DNA of 64,000 nt from Gammaproteobacteria bacterium (GCA_013002025.1 JABDKW010000003.1:1-64000); one strand, 5' to 3'. Counted from the first letter of the stretch, positions 17,647-27,244 are shown. Translations and numbers: made by a program. Notes: generated from the sequence alone by a model not told the origin.

Positions 17647-18195
17647 TTACTCAAATGAGAGGTGATCGCGTTTGCCCACCATTTTTTGGGAAAAGTCTCT
17701 TAACACCTCGACATCCTCCTCAAAGGTCGGCATGGGCTCCCGTGCATCGGTTAACACCAGCAGCCGGTCACGATAATTCAGCCCCGCCTGCACAATTGGC
17801 ACTCCGGCTTTCTTGGCTAAGTAGTAGTAGCCACTTTTAAGGCTTTCTACTTTCTTGCGGGTGCCCTCAGGGGTAATTAGGGCGGCAAGGTAATCTGACT
17901 CCCGATACTGGCGTGCCACCGCATCAACGAAATTGGTGCTCTCCCGACGATTTACCGGGGCTACGCCAAAAAATTTGCATACATAATTTAAGGGCCAGAT
18001 AAAGAACGCATCCTTAACGAAAATCTTTACATCCAGTTCCAGTGCGCGCATGGCCAGCCAGCCCGTCACAAAATCCCAATTGCTGGTATGCGGCACCATC
18101 ACAAACAAGTGATTATTTAGGTTTTCGGGCAGATTCCCCTGCAGTTTCCAACCCATAAGGTCAAATAGCAGGTAATGACAGATTTTTTGAATCAT
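17647..18195 (-). CDS. PlsC-like lysophospholipid acyltransferase family protein
   Basis: 182 aa. It has the HX4D acyltransferase motif (VPHTSNWDF) and the substrate motif TPEGTR. An N-terminal hydrophobic stretch suggests peripheral membrane attachment. Shorter than PlsC (about 240 aa), it resembles the small family that acts on lysophospholipids or related acceptors. First of a likely unit with the 5'-nucleotidase and protease genes. Confidence 0.85.
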   Translation of the reverse strand: MIQKICHYLLFDLMGWKLQGNLPENLNNHLFVMVPHTSNWDFVTGWLAMRALELDVKIFVKDAFFIWPLNYVCKFFGVAPVNRRESTNFVDAVARQYRESDYLAALITPEGTRKKVESLKSGYYYLAKKAGVPIVQAGLNYRDRLLVLTDAREPMPTFEEDVEVLRDFSQKMVGKRDHLSFE

Positions 18196-18306
18196 CTTTT
18201 ATGTGGCAACGCTGGTCACAACTATACAGGCGACCAGTGATAGTACAAAACGAACTCACGCAGTCGGTGAGTGCGCATAATAATTCAAGTTGTGATTTGA
18301 CACTAT

Positions 18307-19410
18307 CTAAAACAAACCCAATTGATAGTCGTTATCGGACGCTTCGCTGATCTGTTGCTCTCCGGAATCTATCGGCTCGGTAGCAGCTTGTAAATTAGAG
18401 AGATTGATCCCGATCAATCGAATCGGCCGCTTCCCTACCTCTGTTCGTTTCAGCAAGCCCGGCAAGCCAGCCAACATATCTGCCTCTGACAGCACCAGCG
18501 CCGCACCAGTGTGGCTGCGCGTTATGTGTTGAAAGTCCGCGTATCGCACTTTAAGCGTTAAGGTGCGCGCAGCCAGCTTTTTTTTTCGCATGGTCTTTTC
18601 AAGACCCCCAGCCAATTGTTGCAGGGTTTGCCAGATCAGCTTTTTGTCACGCACATTGTCTTCAAAGGTGGTTTCCTGACTAACGGATTTCCGTTTTCGT
18701 GATGGTTTAACCGCGCGCTCGTCGATGCCACGCGCTATATCGTAATAATAGGACCCGACCCGCCCGAAATGAGTCTGTAGCTGGATTTTGCTGAACTGCT
18801 TTAAATCGGCGCCAGTAAAAACCCCCAGGGCCTGCATTTTCTTCTCAGTTACTTTTCCAATACCAAAAAACTTGCGTATCTCCAACTGCTCGATAAATGC
18901 CTCAGCCGCTTCTGGCCGGATCACATAGAGGCCGTCCGGCTTGTCCATATCGGAGGCAATCTTGGCGAGAAACTTATTGTATGAAACGCCGGCCGACGCG
19001 GTCAGGTTAACAGCGTTTTTTATATCCCGCTTGATGGCCCGCGCAACGTCTGTTGCACTCCCAAAGCGTTGTGCGCAGTCGGTTACATCGAGATAGGCTT
19101 CGTCCAGCGACAAGGGTTCAATTTGACTGGTGTATCTGCGGAATACCGCGTTAATCTGTTGCGAGGCTTCACGATAGGCATCAAAGCGTGGTTTTATAAA
19201 CACCGCGTTGTTGCATAATTTTGCCGCGCGAGATGAGGGCATGGCGGAGTGAATTCCAAAAGCACGTGCCTCATAGCTACAGGCCGCCACAACCCCGCGC
19301 CGTTCGGGACGTCCACCAACGATGACTGGCTTACCTTGCAGAGTAGGGTTATCCCGCTGCTCAACTGATGCATAAAAGGCATCCATATCAATGTGGAGGA
19401 TTTTGCGCAT
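18307..19410 (-). CDS. dinB: DNA polymerase IV
   Basis: Y-family translesion polymerase. ILHIDMDAFYASVEQRD, SLDEAYLDVT and TASAGVSYNKFLAKIASDMDKP are the catalytic motifs, followed by the little-finger domain. The C-terminus QLGLF is a textbook beta-clamp-binding motif. The start was set at the ATG at 19410 (MRKILHIDMD), 8 bp after the ung stop; the longer frame overlaps ung. I saw no LexA box. Confidence 0.97.
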   Translation of the reverse strand: MRKILHIDMDAFYASVEQRDNPTLQGKPVIVGGRPERRGVVAACSYEARAFGIHSAMPSSRAAKLCNNAVFIKPRFDAYREASQQINAVFRRYTSQIEPLSLDEAYLDVTDCAQRFGSATDVARAIKRDIKNAVNLTASAGVSYNKFLAKIASDMDKPDGLYVIRPEAAEAFIEQLEIRKFFGIGKVTEKKMQALGVFTGADLKQFSKIQLQTHFGRVGSYYYDIARGIDERAVKPSRKRKSVSQETTFEDNVRDKKLIWQTLQQLAGGLEKTMRKKKLAARTLTLKVRYADFQHITRSHTGAALVLSEADMLAGLPGLLKRTEVGKRPIRLIGINLSNLQAATEPIDSGEQQISEASDNDYQLGLF

Positions 19411-19418
19411 CAAACTGC

Positions 19419-20102
19419 TTATCCAATTTGCCAGTCGATCGGAGGATAACCATGTTGCTTGAGATAGTCGTTGCATCGCGAGAAATGTCGGCAGCCCAGA
19501 AAGCCTCGGTGCGCCGACAAGGGCGAGGGGTGGGGTGCATGCAAGACCAAATGTCGCTGCCGATCAATGCGTTGCCCCTTGGCTTGCGCATAGGCGCCCC
19601 ACAGCAGAAACACCACATGCTCACAATTTGCATCGACGATCGAAATCACCGCGTCGGTAAAGCGTTCCCAGCCGCGGTTCTGATGACTGCCGGCATTGCC
19701 CTGTTGCACGGTCAGCACGCTATTCAGTAATAATACGCCCTGCTCGGCCCAGGCTTGTAAATTACCGTGCTCAGGCGCGCGACCACCAATATCGCTAAGT
19801 AATTCCTTGTAGATATTTTTCAAGGATGGCGGGATTGCCACGCCGGGAGGCACTGAAAAACTAAGTCCATGGGCTTGATTCGGCCCGTGATAGGGGTCCT
19901 GTCCCAAGATGACCACTTTCAGGTCGTCCAGCGGCGTTGCGTTCAAGGCGGCGAATATTTGGGTGCCAGCCGGGTAAATTGTCTTTCCGGCTGCTTTTTC
20001 AGCGCGCAAAAATCCCGCTAGTTTTTGCATATACTGTTTGTCAAATTCAGCCTGCAAATGCACCAGCCAGCTGCGGTTCAATTGAATATCGCGAGGCGTC
20101 AC
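19419..20102 (-). CDS. ung: Uracil-DNA glycosylase
   Basis: Excises uracil from DNA. Catalytic motif [20 protein letters not shown] and [11 protein letters not shown] are intact. I chose the GTG at 20102 because GGAG lies 6 bp upstream and the protein then has a normal length (227 aa). A longer frame (to 20234) would add a tail with three FNFAP heptads encoded by 21-bp direct repeats. Co-transcribed with dinB, giving a small DNA-repair operon. Confidence 0.95.
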   Translation of the reverse strand: MTPRDIQLNRSWLVHLQAEFDKQYMQKLAGFLRAEKAAGKTIYPAGTQIFAALNATPLDDLKVVILGQDPYHGPNQAHGLSFSVPPGVAIPPSLKNIYKELLSDIGGRAPEHGNLQAWAEQGVLLLNSVLTVQQGNAGSHQNRGWERFTDAVISIVDANCEHVVFLLWGAYAQAKGQRIDRQRHLVLHAPHPSPLSAHRGFLGCRHFSRCNDYLKQHGYPPIDWQIG

Positions 20103-20115
20103 TGAGATCTCCACG

Positions 20116-20173
20116 GGGGCAAAATTAAAAACCACAGGGGCAAAATTAAAAACCGCCGGGGCAAAATTAAAAA
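20116..20173. repeat. Three 21-bp direct repeats with A-tracts upstream of ung
   Basis: The block GGGGCAAAATTAAAAA occurs at 20116, 20137 and 20158, exactly 21 bp apart, just upstream of the chosen ung start. A-tracts at two-helical-turn spacing would bend the DNA. If the longer frame is used they instead encode FNFAP repeats. Confidence 0.85.
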
Positions 20174-20320
20174 TAGGTAAGCAGACGGCATTATCACGCC
20201 ATTTAACGTATCGTGCAGGGCTGGTTAAATGCATATTCTATCTTAGAGTTGTTGTATTTGCCGCCCGAACACCTGACCGCTGGCCCAACGATCAGCACCA
20301 ATCCCAAAGCGAGGAACATC

Positions 20321-20740
20321 ATGAAACTAATTAATTTATTGTCTCTGAATTTTATACGCGCAATGTTAATGCTCACCATTGCCACATTCAGCCTTGGCGC
20401 AGCCGCGATGCATCACGAAAGCGACGAAGGCAAAGCTAAAGCCGCGGCCGCTGAGATGGAAGCCGATGCAACAATGGACGACCACGATAAGCATAAGGAT
20501 ATGCACAAGGCCCATAAAAAAGAACATAAGGAAATGCATAAAAAACACATGAAGGAACACAAAGAAGGGCATGGCCACAAGCACGATGGCGAACATGGCA
20601 TGAAGCACAAGAAACACAAAAAAATGACTGCTGAAGAAAAAGCCGCCTGGAAAGAAAAACGCAAAGCCAAAAAAGCCGCGCGCAAAGCGGAGCATGAGAA
20701 GATGCTGGAAGAAGCCGAATCCGCTGATTCCGACGGATAG
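20321..20740 (+). CDS. Histidine/lysine-rich exported protein of unknown function
   Basis: 139 aa. A hydrophobic N-terminal signal (about residues 1-30, ending near SLGAAA) is followed by an extremely polar body of repeated HK, EH and MH groups, then an Ala/Lys/Glu helix. About one residue in five is His between residues 60 and 110. Metal binding in the periplasm is plausible but not shown. The start is the ATG at 20321 with GAGG at -9. Followed by a strong terminator. No neighbour indicates the metal. Confidence 0.75.
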   Translation: MKLINLLSLNFIRAMLMLTIATFSLGAAAMHHESDEGKAKAAAAEMEADATMDDHDKHKDMHKAHKKEHKEMHKKHMKEHKEGHGHKHDGEHGMKHKKHKKMTAEEKAAWKEKRKAKKAARKAEHEKMLEEAESADSDG

Positions 20741-20763
20741 GTCGTTAACGTACGCGCATGACC

Positions 20764-20790
20764 AAAGAGCCCGCACTGCGGGCTCTTTTT
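20764..20790 (+). terminator. Intrinsic terminator after the His-rich protein
   Basis: An 11-bp perfect stem AAAGAGCCCGC / GCGGGCTCTTT with a 3-nt loop and trailing Ts. Confidence 0.92.
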
Positions 20791-20888
20791 ATTGGTGACC
20801 CCGGAATATGGCAATCGATTCCGGCTTGCCGTTGTAACGCCTTCCTCTATAATTAGTCGGCTAAAACCAACTCTACAAGGAGCAACCC

Positions 20889-21362
20889 ATGATTAAAGTC
20901 GGCGACACTATTCCTGACACTACGATTACCGTGATTAAAGGCGGCGAACAACAGCAGGTTTCGGCCAGCGAGTACTTTGCCAACAAAAAAGCCGCGCTGC
21001 TAGCGGTGCCCGGCGCATTCACGCCTACCTGTTCTGAAGCCCATCTGCCCGGATTTATCATTAAGTATGATGAGCTTTCAGCCAAGGGAATTGACGAGGT
21101 GGTGTGCTTGTCCGTAAACGACTCTTTTGTTATGAAATCCTGGCAAGCGGCGCAGAATGCCGAAAACATTACCATGCTGGCCGATGGTGGCGGTATATTC
21201 ACCAAGGCGCTGGGGCTGGAAATTGACACCGGCGATTTCGGCGGCCTACGCTCACGCCGCTACTCAATGGTGGTGGATAACGGAGCAGTAGCAATCTTAA
21301 ATGCTGAAGAAGCCACCGGCTATGAAGTCAGCGACGTCGACACTTTGCTTGGTCAGCTATAA
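20889..21362 (+). CDS. Peroxiredoxin, Prx5/type II (redoxin) family
   Basis: Thiol peroxidase that reduces H2O2 and alkyl hydroperoxides. Peroxidatic Cys48 lies in the motif PGAFTPTCSEAHLPGF. 157 aa with no fused glutaredoxin domain, so an external reductant (glutaredoxin or thioredoxin) is needed. Start supported by AGGAG 8 bases upstream. Flanked by terminators, so a single-gene unit. Confidence 0.95.
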   Translation: MIKVGDTIPDTTITVIKGGEQQQVSASEYFANKKAALLAVPGAFTPTCSEAHLPGFIIKYDELSAKGIDEVVCLSVNDSFVMKSWQAAQNAENITMLADGGGIFTKALGLEIDTGDFGGLRSRRYSMVVDNGAVAILNAEEATGYEVSDVDTLLGQL

Positions 21363-21383
21363 GTTAATGCGCTGAAAGAGCTG

Positions 21384-21412
21384 AAAGCCCGGAATGCTAT
21401 CCGGGCTTTTTT
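21384..21412 (+). terminator. Intrinsic terminator after the peroxiredoxin gene
   Basis: Stem AAAGCCCGG / CCGGGCTTT with an 8-nt loop region and six Ts. Confidence 0.92.
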
Positions 21413-21440
21413 GTGCCTGCATGCCTTACACTCTGAGCCT

Positions 21441-22196
21441 ATGACTGAGCTGCCTCGCCATCAAATTCTCGATTGCATGATTAATTGCACCGATATGCCG
21501 CAGGCGCAACGATCGGTGCATACGCGATTGGAATCAGGCGATGGCGGTTACGTTTGCTTCGCAAATGTACACACGGTGGTAACCGCCCGAGACGATATGA
21601 CACTGAGAGATGCGACGAATCATTCGTTTATGTCCATGCCCGATGGTGGGCCACTCGCCATGCTGGCAAAACGCCGCGGCATAAAGCACATTGAACGTGT
21701 CTCCGGCCCTGATTTTATGTGGCGCACCCTTGATGAACAGCGTGACAAGCGGCATTTTTTCTATGGCTCCACGCGGCCAACGCTGGATAAACTAGAATCA
21801 GCTCTGCAGACACAGTTCCCGGGGCTAATCGTGGCCGGCACTCTATCGCCCCCATTTCGCGAGTTAGATGCTGATGAGAGCACCGCAATTCATAAACAGA
21901 TTCGCGAAGCGCGACCCGATTATATTTGGGTTGGTCTTGGCGCGCCCAAGCAGGAATATTGGATGGCTGAAAATTGGCAGGCATTACAACCCGCTATCTT
22001 ATTGGGCGTGGGCGCCGCCTTCGATTTTTTAAGCGGCACCAAAGCCCGTGCCCCGCGTTGGATGCGCCGCCTAGGCATGGAATGGTTATTTCGCTTACTC
22101 AATGAACCTCGCCGGCTTGGTTGGCGCTACCTGAGCACGAATACTCGCTTCTTATATTTTCTGGTCCGTGAAGCAGTGAGCGGAACTCGGCACTAG
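21441..22196 (+). CDS. WecG/TagA/CpsF-family glycosyltransferase
   Basis: GT26 family; members add N-acetylmannosamine-type sugars to an undecaprenyl-linked acceptor during surface polysaccharide synthesis. Motifs include the FANVHTVV strand, SMPDGGPLAMLAKRRG and YIWVGLGAPKQE. The C-terminus is basic and hydrophobic, as expected for membrane attachment. The start was placed at the ATG at 21441; the longer frame starts with TTG inside the terminator. No polysaccharide cluster is visible nearby. Confidence 0.9.
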   Translation: MTELPRHQILDCMINCTDMPQAQRSVHTRLESGDGGYVCFANVHTVVTARDDMTLRDATNHSFMSMPDGGPLAMLAKRRGIKHIERVSGPDFMWRTLDEQRDKRHFFYGSTRPTLDKLESALQTQFPGLIVAGTLSPPFRELDADESTAIHKQIREARPDYIWVGLGAPKQEYWMAENWQALQPAILLGVGAAFDFLSGTKARAPRWMRRLGMEWLFRLLNEPRRLGWRYLSTNTRFLYFLVREAVSGTRH

Positions 22197-22227
22197 CCAC
22201 TCCCAAGCTATTCTCTGCGCTCACCCG

Positions 22228-22668
22228 CTAGTTATGATCAATATGTAAATCATCAGGGAATGGACGACCAATCCCATGCTCCAAAGATTCCTTCAAGCTG
22301 AGCATAAACACGCCCCACTTGGTGCTGCAATGCGCCATAAAATGAAGTTTGTCGGGCCATCCGCCGTGGCGAAACAAGACAAAGGTTTGTGCGTGTTCCG
22401 GCTCGATGGTAAAGCTGACCTCGGTGTTAAACCACACATCGTCTGAATCGCCGACGTGGCGCCATCGCACTAACTCATTTTCAATTAGCTCGATTACCTG
22501 AAAGGGTACCTGTACGCTACGAAAATCAAATTCAATCACCGATCCCACCGGCCCGGCTCCGGTGGTAAATGAAGTCCACCACTTGGCCAGACCAGCGTCT
22601 GTAGTGAGTTGGTTATACACTTCTGCAGGGCTAGCTTTGATGCCAACCCGATGCACTATTTCACGCAT
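22228..22668 (-). CDS. SRPBCC/AHSA1-like domain protein
   Basis: 146 aa. It has the START-like (SRPBCC) pattern: HRVGIKASPAEVYNQLTT at the N-terminus, the LAKWWT turn, antiparallel strands, and a long C-terminal helix (MLSLKESLEHG). Such proteins bind hydrophobic ligands; the ligand is unknown. GGAG lies at good spacing before the ATG. Converges on the WecG-like gene. Confidence 0.85.
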   Translation of the reverse strand: MREIVHRVGIKASPAEVYNQLTTDAGLAKWWTSFTTGAGPVGSVIEFDFRSVQVPFQVIELIENELVRWRHVGDSDDVWFNTEVSFTIEPEHAQTFVLFRHGGWPDKLHFMAHCSTKWGVFMLSLKESLEHGIGRPFPDDLHIDHN

Positions 22669-22705
22669 CTCGTTCTCCAGTGCCTCGAATCCAATATAAA
22701 AACAA

Positions 22706-23713
22706 TTATAGGGTTAAAAAACCAACGATTGCCGCCAGCATCATCGCCAAACCGAGTAGCGTCATATAGGTGAGCGTCAATATGATAAATTTAAACCAGG
22801 TCAGCAACCACGATTGCTGATACACGGCTTTTAAACTGAGCAGCATGTAGATCGGTATGTACAAGCCCAGAACAATTTCCGGCCAGCTCGAATAGGCGCC
22901 GAGCAATGGCGTGAGCAGTGCATACATCAGTAACGCACTGTATAAAAAACTTTGGTTATGCACGGCCAACACCAAGTGCTCGGTGTAATACATGCGCCGA
23001 AATATATACATAATTTTTAATAGCAACGCGAACACCGGCAACAGCAGGAACGCAATCGGCGGCACTAAATCCAACATAACGTCGGCGAATTGCTGAGGGT
23101 CCTCACGGAATATTTTTTCCGCTTTTTCAGCCTGTGCATCTAAGATGGCCTGAACGTGTTGCGTCTGAGCCTCATTCAAGAAGGGTAAAGACACCTCACC
23201 GATGGAAAAATCACCGTCATCCTTATCTGTTTCGTCAGCGGCGTCTGCTGGGTAAGCATCATTGCTTGGGGCCTCAGCGGCCGATGGGTCTACCGACTCC
23301 GCGGCTCCCTCGCCCACCTCGTGAATTATTTTCTCTCCCGACGCGCCCGCTTCAGTGGTCAATTCTAGTTCAGTGGTGCTCGGCGCTTGCAGGCGCTCAT
23401 CGGAGAAGAAATTGACTAGCGACAGGGTAAGGAAAAACGCCAGGCTGGTGATCACATACAAGCGTAGTGGTGGAACGTAACGCACCCGCCGCCCGGCAAA
23501 ATATTCCCGGGTTAGAAATCCCGGTTTAAACCACAGCGAAAAACTGGTGCGCCAGGCTCGTGAGTCGAACTGAAAAACGTCCTCAAATGCCTCGTTGATG
23601 AGTGCCAGCAAAAAACGGCGCATATCGCGCTGTCGTTGACCACATTGTGCACAGTATTCGCCGTGCAATGTGGCGCCGCAGTTCTGGCATTGGTCAGGAA
23701 TGGATTCGCGCAT
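22706..23713 (-). CDS. DUF3667-like membrane protein with zinc-ribbon N-terminus
   Basis: 335 aa. The N-terminal CQNCGATLHGEYCAQCGQ is a four-Cys zinc ribbon, then FLLALINEAFEDVFQFD and RRVRYVPPLRLYV, the DUF3667 pattern. About five transmembrane segments follow. A long acidic, low-complexity loop (about residues 110-180) separates the first from the rest. The function is unknown. The ATG at 23713 was preferred to a TTG upstream. Confidence 0.8.
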   Translation of the reverse strand: MRESIPDQCQNCGATLHGEYCAQCGQRQRDMRRFLLALINEAFEDVFQFDSRAWRTSFSLWFKPGFLTREYFAGRRVRYVPPLRLYVITSLAFFLTLSLVNFFSDERLQAPSTTELELTTEAGASGEKIIHEVGEGAAESVDPSAAEAPSNDAYPADAADETDKDDGDFSIGEVSLPFLNEAQTQHVQAILDAQAEKAEKIFREDPQQFADVMLDLVPPIAFLLLPVFALLLKIMYIFRRMYYTEHLVLAVHNQSFLYSALLMYALLTPLLGAYSSWPEIVLGLYIPIYMLLSLKAVYQQSWLLTWFKFIILTLTYMTLLGLAMMLAAIVGFLTL

Positions 23714-23761
23714 GGTGTGTATAGTAACGGTCAATCCTGACAGTGTATTACACTCCGCCCG

Positions 23762-24964
23762 TTAACGCGCGGTAGCGTCGCGACGGGGCAGGCTACTGTT
23801 AAGCACCAGGTAACCAACCAAACCGGACAGTAAGGACCCCATCAGGATGCCGATCCGCTCATCAAACAACAGGTTCACCGATGTTTCCTCAAAGGCCAGT
23901 GAGCCGATAAACAGACTCATGGTAAAACCGATACCGCAGAGAGCCGCAGTGCCGTACAGACTCTGGTAACTCATCCCTTTCGGCATGTCTGCCAACTGCA
24001 TTTTCAACGCCAGCCAACAGCAACCGAAAATACCCACCTGCTTACCAACGAATAACCCCAGAACGATGCCTAAGGGGACACCATGGGTGAAGCTCTCAAT
24101 CCCTATATCTTGCAATGCCACGCCCGCATTCGCGAACGCAAACACCGGCAGAATAAAGAAGGCCACCACCGAATGCAGGTCATGCTCAATACTCTTGAGT
24201 GGTGAAGCTTCCTCGGCTGTTTTTCCCTTGATAGGAATAAAGGCAGCCAAGATCACGCCGGCCAAAGTAGCATGTACCCCGGACTTTAAAGTGGCCGCCC
24301 ACATGATTAAACCCACCAGAAAATAAGCAGTTTTGTTGGTTACCCCGCGCAGATTGAGAATTGCTAACACACCGATGCACAGTGCCGCCATCAACAGAGC
24401 AGCCAATGAGATTTTTGAAGTGTAGAAAAACGCGATGATAAGAATGGCGCCGATGTCATCAAATATCGCCAATGAGGTTAAGAAAATTTTTAATGAAACC
24501 GGCACCCTGGAGCCGAGTAAAGCCAGCACGGCCAGGGCAAACGCAATGTCTGTTGCCGCCGGAATGGCCCAGCCTTGCAACGCTATGTGATCGTCATAGT
24601 TAAAGTACAAGTATACGAGAGCCGGAAACAGCATGCCCCCGATGGCGCCAACCCCCGGTAATATGATGTTGCCAGGTTTTGACAGTTCACCCTCAACGAC
24701 CTCACGCTTGAGTTCAAGCCCAACCAGAAAGAAAAATACCGCCATCAAGCCGTCGTTGATCCATAGCAATAGGGGCTTGGCGATCTCAAATGTGCCAATA
24801 CGTATTTCTACCGCAGTTGACAATAACAGGTCGTAATATCCATCCAGCGGTGAATTCGCAATGATTATGGCCAACACCGCAAAAAAGAACAGCGTGATTC
24901 CGCCAGCCGTTTCTAATTTGAGAAAGTTCTTTATGAAATCGCGGTTCGCAAGTGGTTCCAACAT
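23762..24964 (-). CDS. nhaA: Na+/H+ antiporter NhaA
   Basis: Exports Na+ in exchange for protons across the inner membrane. 400 aa, about 12 transmembrane segments. The paired aspartates in LAIFDDIGAI are the ion-binding site and PAATDIAFALA is the other conserved membrane element. Consistent with a saline habitat, though NhaA is widespread. Confidence 0.97.
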   Translation of the reverse strand: MLEPLANRDFIKNFLKLETAGGITLFFFAVLAIIIANSPLDGYYDLLLSTAVEIRIGTFEIAKPLLLWINDGLMAVFFFLVGLELKREVVEGELSKPGNIILPGVGAIGGMLFPALVYLYFNYDDHIALQGWAIPAATDIAFALAVLALLGSRVPVSLKIFLTSLAIFDDIGAILIIAFFYTSKISLAALLMAALCIGVLAILNLRGVTNKTAYFLVGLIMWAATLKSGVHATLAGVILAAFIPIKGKTAEEASPLKSIEHDLHSVVAFFILPVFAFANAGVALQDIGIESFTHGVPLGIVLGLFVGKQVGIFGCCWLALKMQLADMPKGMSYQSLYGTAALCGIGFTMSLFIGSLAFEETSVNLLFDERIGILMGSLLSGLVGYLVLNSSLPRRDATAR

Positions 24965-25223
24965 AAAGGTTACCTTTGACTTTTTTTCTGACTTAGTCGG
25001 GATTGGTTACGTTACGACCAATAATAGAATGGTTAGCTATCTCGCAGAGGTTGGCGAGTCACTAAATGACGAATACCCAAACTGAAAACAATGCTCAAGT
25101 GTAGCCGGCAGCAGATTGGTCGCAACTTTTATTATATTGTTTATTATCCATTACTATAAGTGAACGCCTTGTAGTGCGACAATGCGCTTTTCACGCACAT
25201 AACCGCTCCCCGCAGAGGCAGCA

Positions 25224-26144
25224 ATGACACAACGCAAATTTAATAAACTAAGTACCGCCGAGGAAGTCACTAACGGGGTCGATCTCGCCGGCAAGACTAT
25301 CGTGATCACCGGCGTCAATTCCGGGCTGGGTCAGGAATCAATGCGGGTGCTCGCCTTACGTGGTGCACATATCATCGGTACCGCCCGCAGTATGAAGAAA
25401 GCCGCGGCCGCGGCCCGCGAGATAGACGGCCAGGTAACGCCGTTGGCTTGTGAACTGAGCGATTTTTCATCAGTGAAAGCCTGCGCCGACGCTATCAATG
25501 CCATGGACATTCCCATTGATGTCCTACTAACTAATGCCGGCATCATGGCACTGCCCAAACTGCAGCTAGGCAACGGCTTTGAGCAGCAGTTCAACACTAA
25601 TCAGCTCGGCCATTTTGTGTTAATCCACAATCTGTTGGAGCGCATCAAACAAGCCGAGCAGGGGCGTGTGGTTATCCTGTCCAGTCTGGCGCATAAAATG
25701 GCGCCATTGGGTGGTATCGATTTTGACAATTTAGACGGTTCAAAAAGCTATGATCCCTGGAAGTTTTACGGCCAGTCGAAGTTGGCTAATTTACTTACCG
25801 CCGTCGCCCTGTCTAAGCGACTTGCGGGCTCATCCGCGACCGCGAATTCATTGCACCCGGGTATCATCCGCACTAACCTCAGCCGTAGCATGGATGGCGT
25901 CAGAGGCTTTTTATTTAACAATCCATTGACCGGCTTCTTGGTAGGCAAAATGATGGGCGCAAAAAACATACCGCAGGGCGCGGCGACGCAATGTTATGTT
26001 GCGAGCGCACCCGAGCTCAGTAATGTGAGCGGAAAGTATTTTGCAGATAGCAATATAGAACGACCCAGCCGTTATGCCCGCGATGAAGATCTTGCTGAGC
26101 GGCTCTATGAGTTTAGCTGCGATGCTGTAAAAGACTATATTTAG
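25224..26144 (+). CDS. Short-chain dehydrogenase/reductase (retinol-dehydrogenase-like)
   Basis: 306 aa Rossmann enzyme. TGVNSGLG is the cofactor motif, NAGI the structural motif, and the catalytic Ser (SSLAH) and YGQSK (Tyr/Lys) follow. Overall it resembles retinol-dehydrogenase/WW-domain-oxidoreductase-like SDRs. The substrate is unknown. Probably a single gene. Confidence 0.9.
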   Translation: MTQRKFNKLSTAEEVTNGVDLAGKTIVITGVNSGLGQESMRVLALRGAHIIGTARSMKKAAAAAREIDGQVTPLACELSDFSSVKACADAINAMDIPIDVLLTNAGIMALPKLQLGNGFEQQFNTNQLGHFVLIHNLLERIKQAEQGRVVILSSLAHKMAPLGGIDFDNLDGSKSYDPWKFYGQSKLANLLTAVALSKRLAGSSATANSLHPGIIRTNLSRSMDGVRGFLFNNPLTGFLVGKMMGAKNIPQGAATQCYVASAPELSNVSGKYFADSNIERPSRYARDEDLAERLYEFSCDAVKDYI

Positions 26145-26332
26145 CCATCGGTAGTTAACCAAGCTTTAAGATAAGCCACAATAGGACGCGGGCCGCCTAC
26201 GACAGGGCATAGGCCGGGTAATGATTCTGGCGCAAACATCACATTGCGAGTAATCATTATTGAAAATTCGGGTCGGCGCATGCTACGTTTAATGCTAGCC
26301 TTTATCTTCATTCGCGTAATAAGGAGATTGAT

Positions 26333-27118
26333 ATGCCAAACGTAGTAGCCCGAATATTCATCTTACTGCTCGCTCTCGCGGTCTCACCCGTACAATCTGC
26401 AAGTCTCGATTTTGATTTGCTTGCCGCCACGCCGGTTGGTAGTTGGCAGGAACGCGAAGAAACCACGGTGAATCAAAAGGGCAAGAAAACCGTCACCATC
26501 ATGCGCAGTTCATTGTTGGGTAAAGAACAACGCAATGACAAGCCTTATTACTGGATTGAGATGGCCATGGAAAGCTTTAAGGTCAGCAAAAAAGGCAAGC
26601 GCAAAAAAACCGGTGACAGGGTGGTGATAAAAACATTAGTTTCCGAAGCAAGCCTGACCGGCGATCCTGGAAACGTGTTAACCAATTTGCGTGGTTTCGG
26701 CGAAGAAATCATTATGCAATCTGGCAAAGAGCAACCGATGCGGATGAGCGGGAACGGCGGGCTATTTGCGGGCGTCATGCAGGCGACCGGCACGGAAGTT
26801 AATTATGATTTCAGTACGCTCGGCACAGAAACGGTGAGCACGTCAGCTGGTGAGTTCGAGGCACTCAGAATTAATGGCACAGGCAGCGCTGAGACCAAAG
26901 TGGTTTTTAGAAAAATAAAGGTAGAAAGTGAAAGCACGGCATGGATGTCAGACCAGGTGCCATTCGGCATCGTTAAGGCAGAGGGCACCTCAACGCTCAA
27001 CGGCAAGCCGAGCAAACATTCATCGGAGTTACTGGACTTCGGGTTGTCCGGCGCCAGCAGCGAGATTAGCGGTGAACCCAGAGATATGCCCAACATGGGA
27101 GATATTTTCGGCCGCTAG
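26333..27118 (+). CDS. Exported beta-rich protein of unknown function
   Basis: 261 aa with a signal peptide ending near VQSA. The mature part is beta-strand-rich. TSAGEFEALRINGTG, then WMSDQVPFGIVKAEG, resemble DUF3108/LolA-like periplasmic domains, but I would not assign a family. A strong AAGGAG lies before the ATG. A GC-rich inverted repeat (27150-27182) follows. No informative neighbours. Confidence 0.75.
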   Translation: MPNVVARIFILLLALAVSPVQSASLDFDLLAATPVGSWQEREETTVNQKGKKTVTIMRSSLLGKEQRNDKPYYWIEMAMESFKVSKKGKRKKTGDRVVIKTLVSEASLTGDPGNVLTNLRGFGEEIIMQSGKEQPMRMSGNGGLFAGVMQATGTEVNYDFSTLGTETVSTSAGEFEALRINGTGSAETKVVFRKIKVESESTAWMSDQVPFGIVKAEGTSTLNGKPSKHSSELLDFGLSGASSEISGEPRDMPNMGDIFGR

Positions 27119-27244
27119 CCACATCGGGTGAAATAAAGTTGGGAGTGTTGCCGGCGGACAACATGAGTGCAGAGGCGCCGGCTAAGTACTAGCGACGGGT
27201 GGTAATTTTCATATACGTATTAGGCTGAATTACTATTTGTTATC

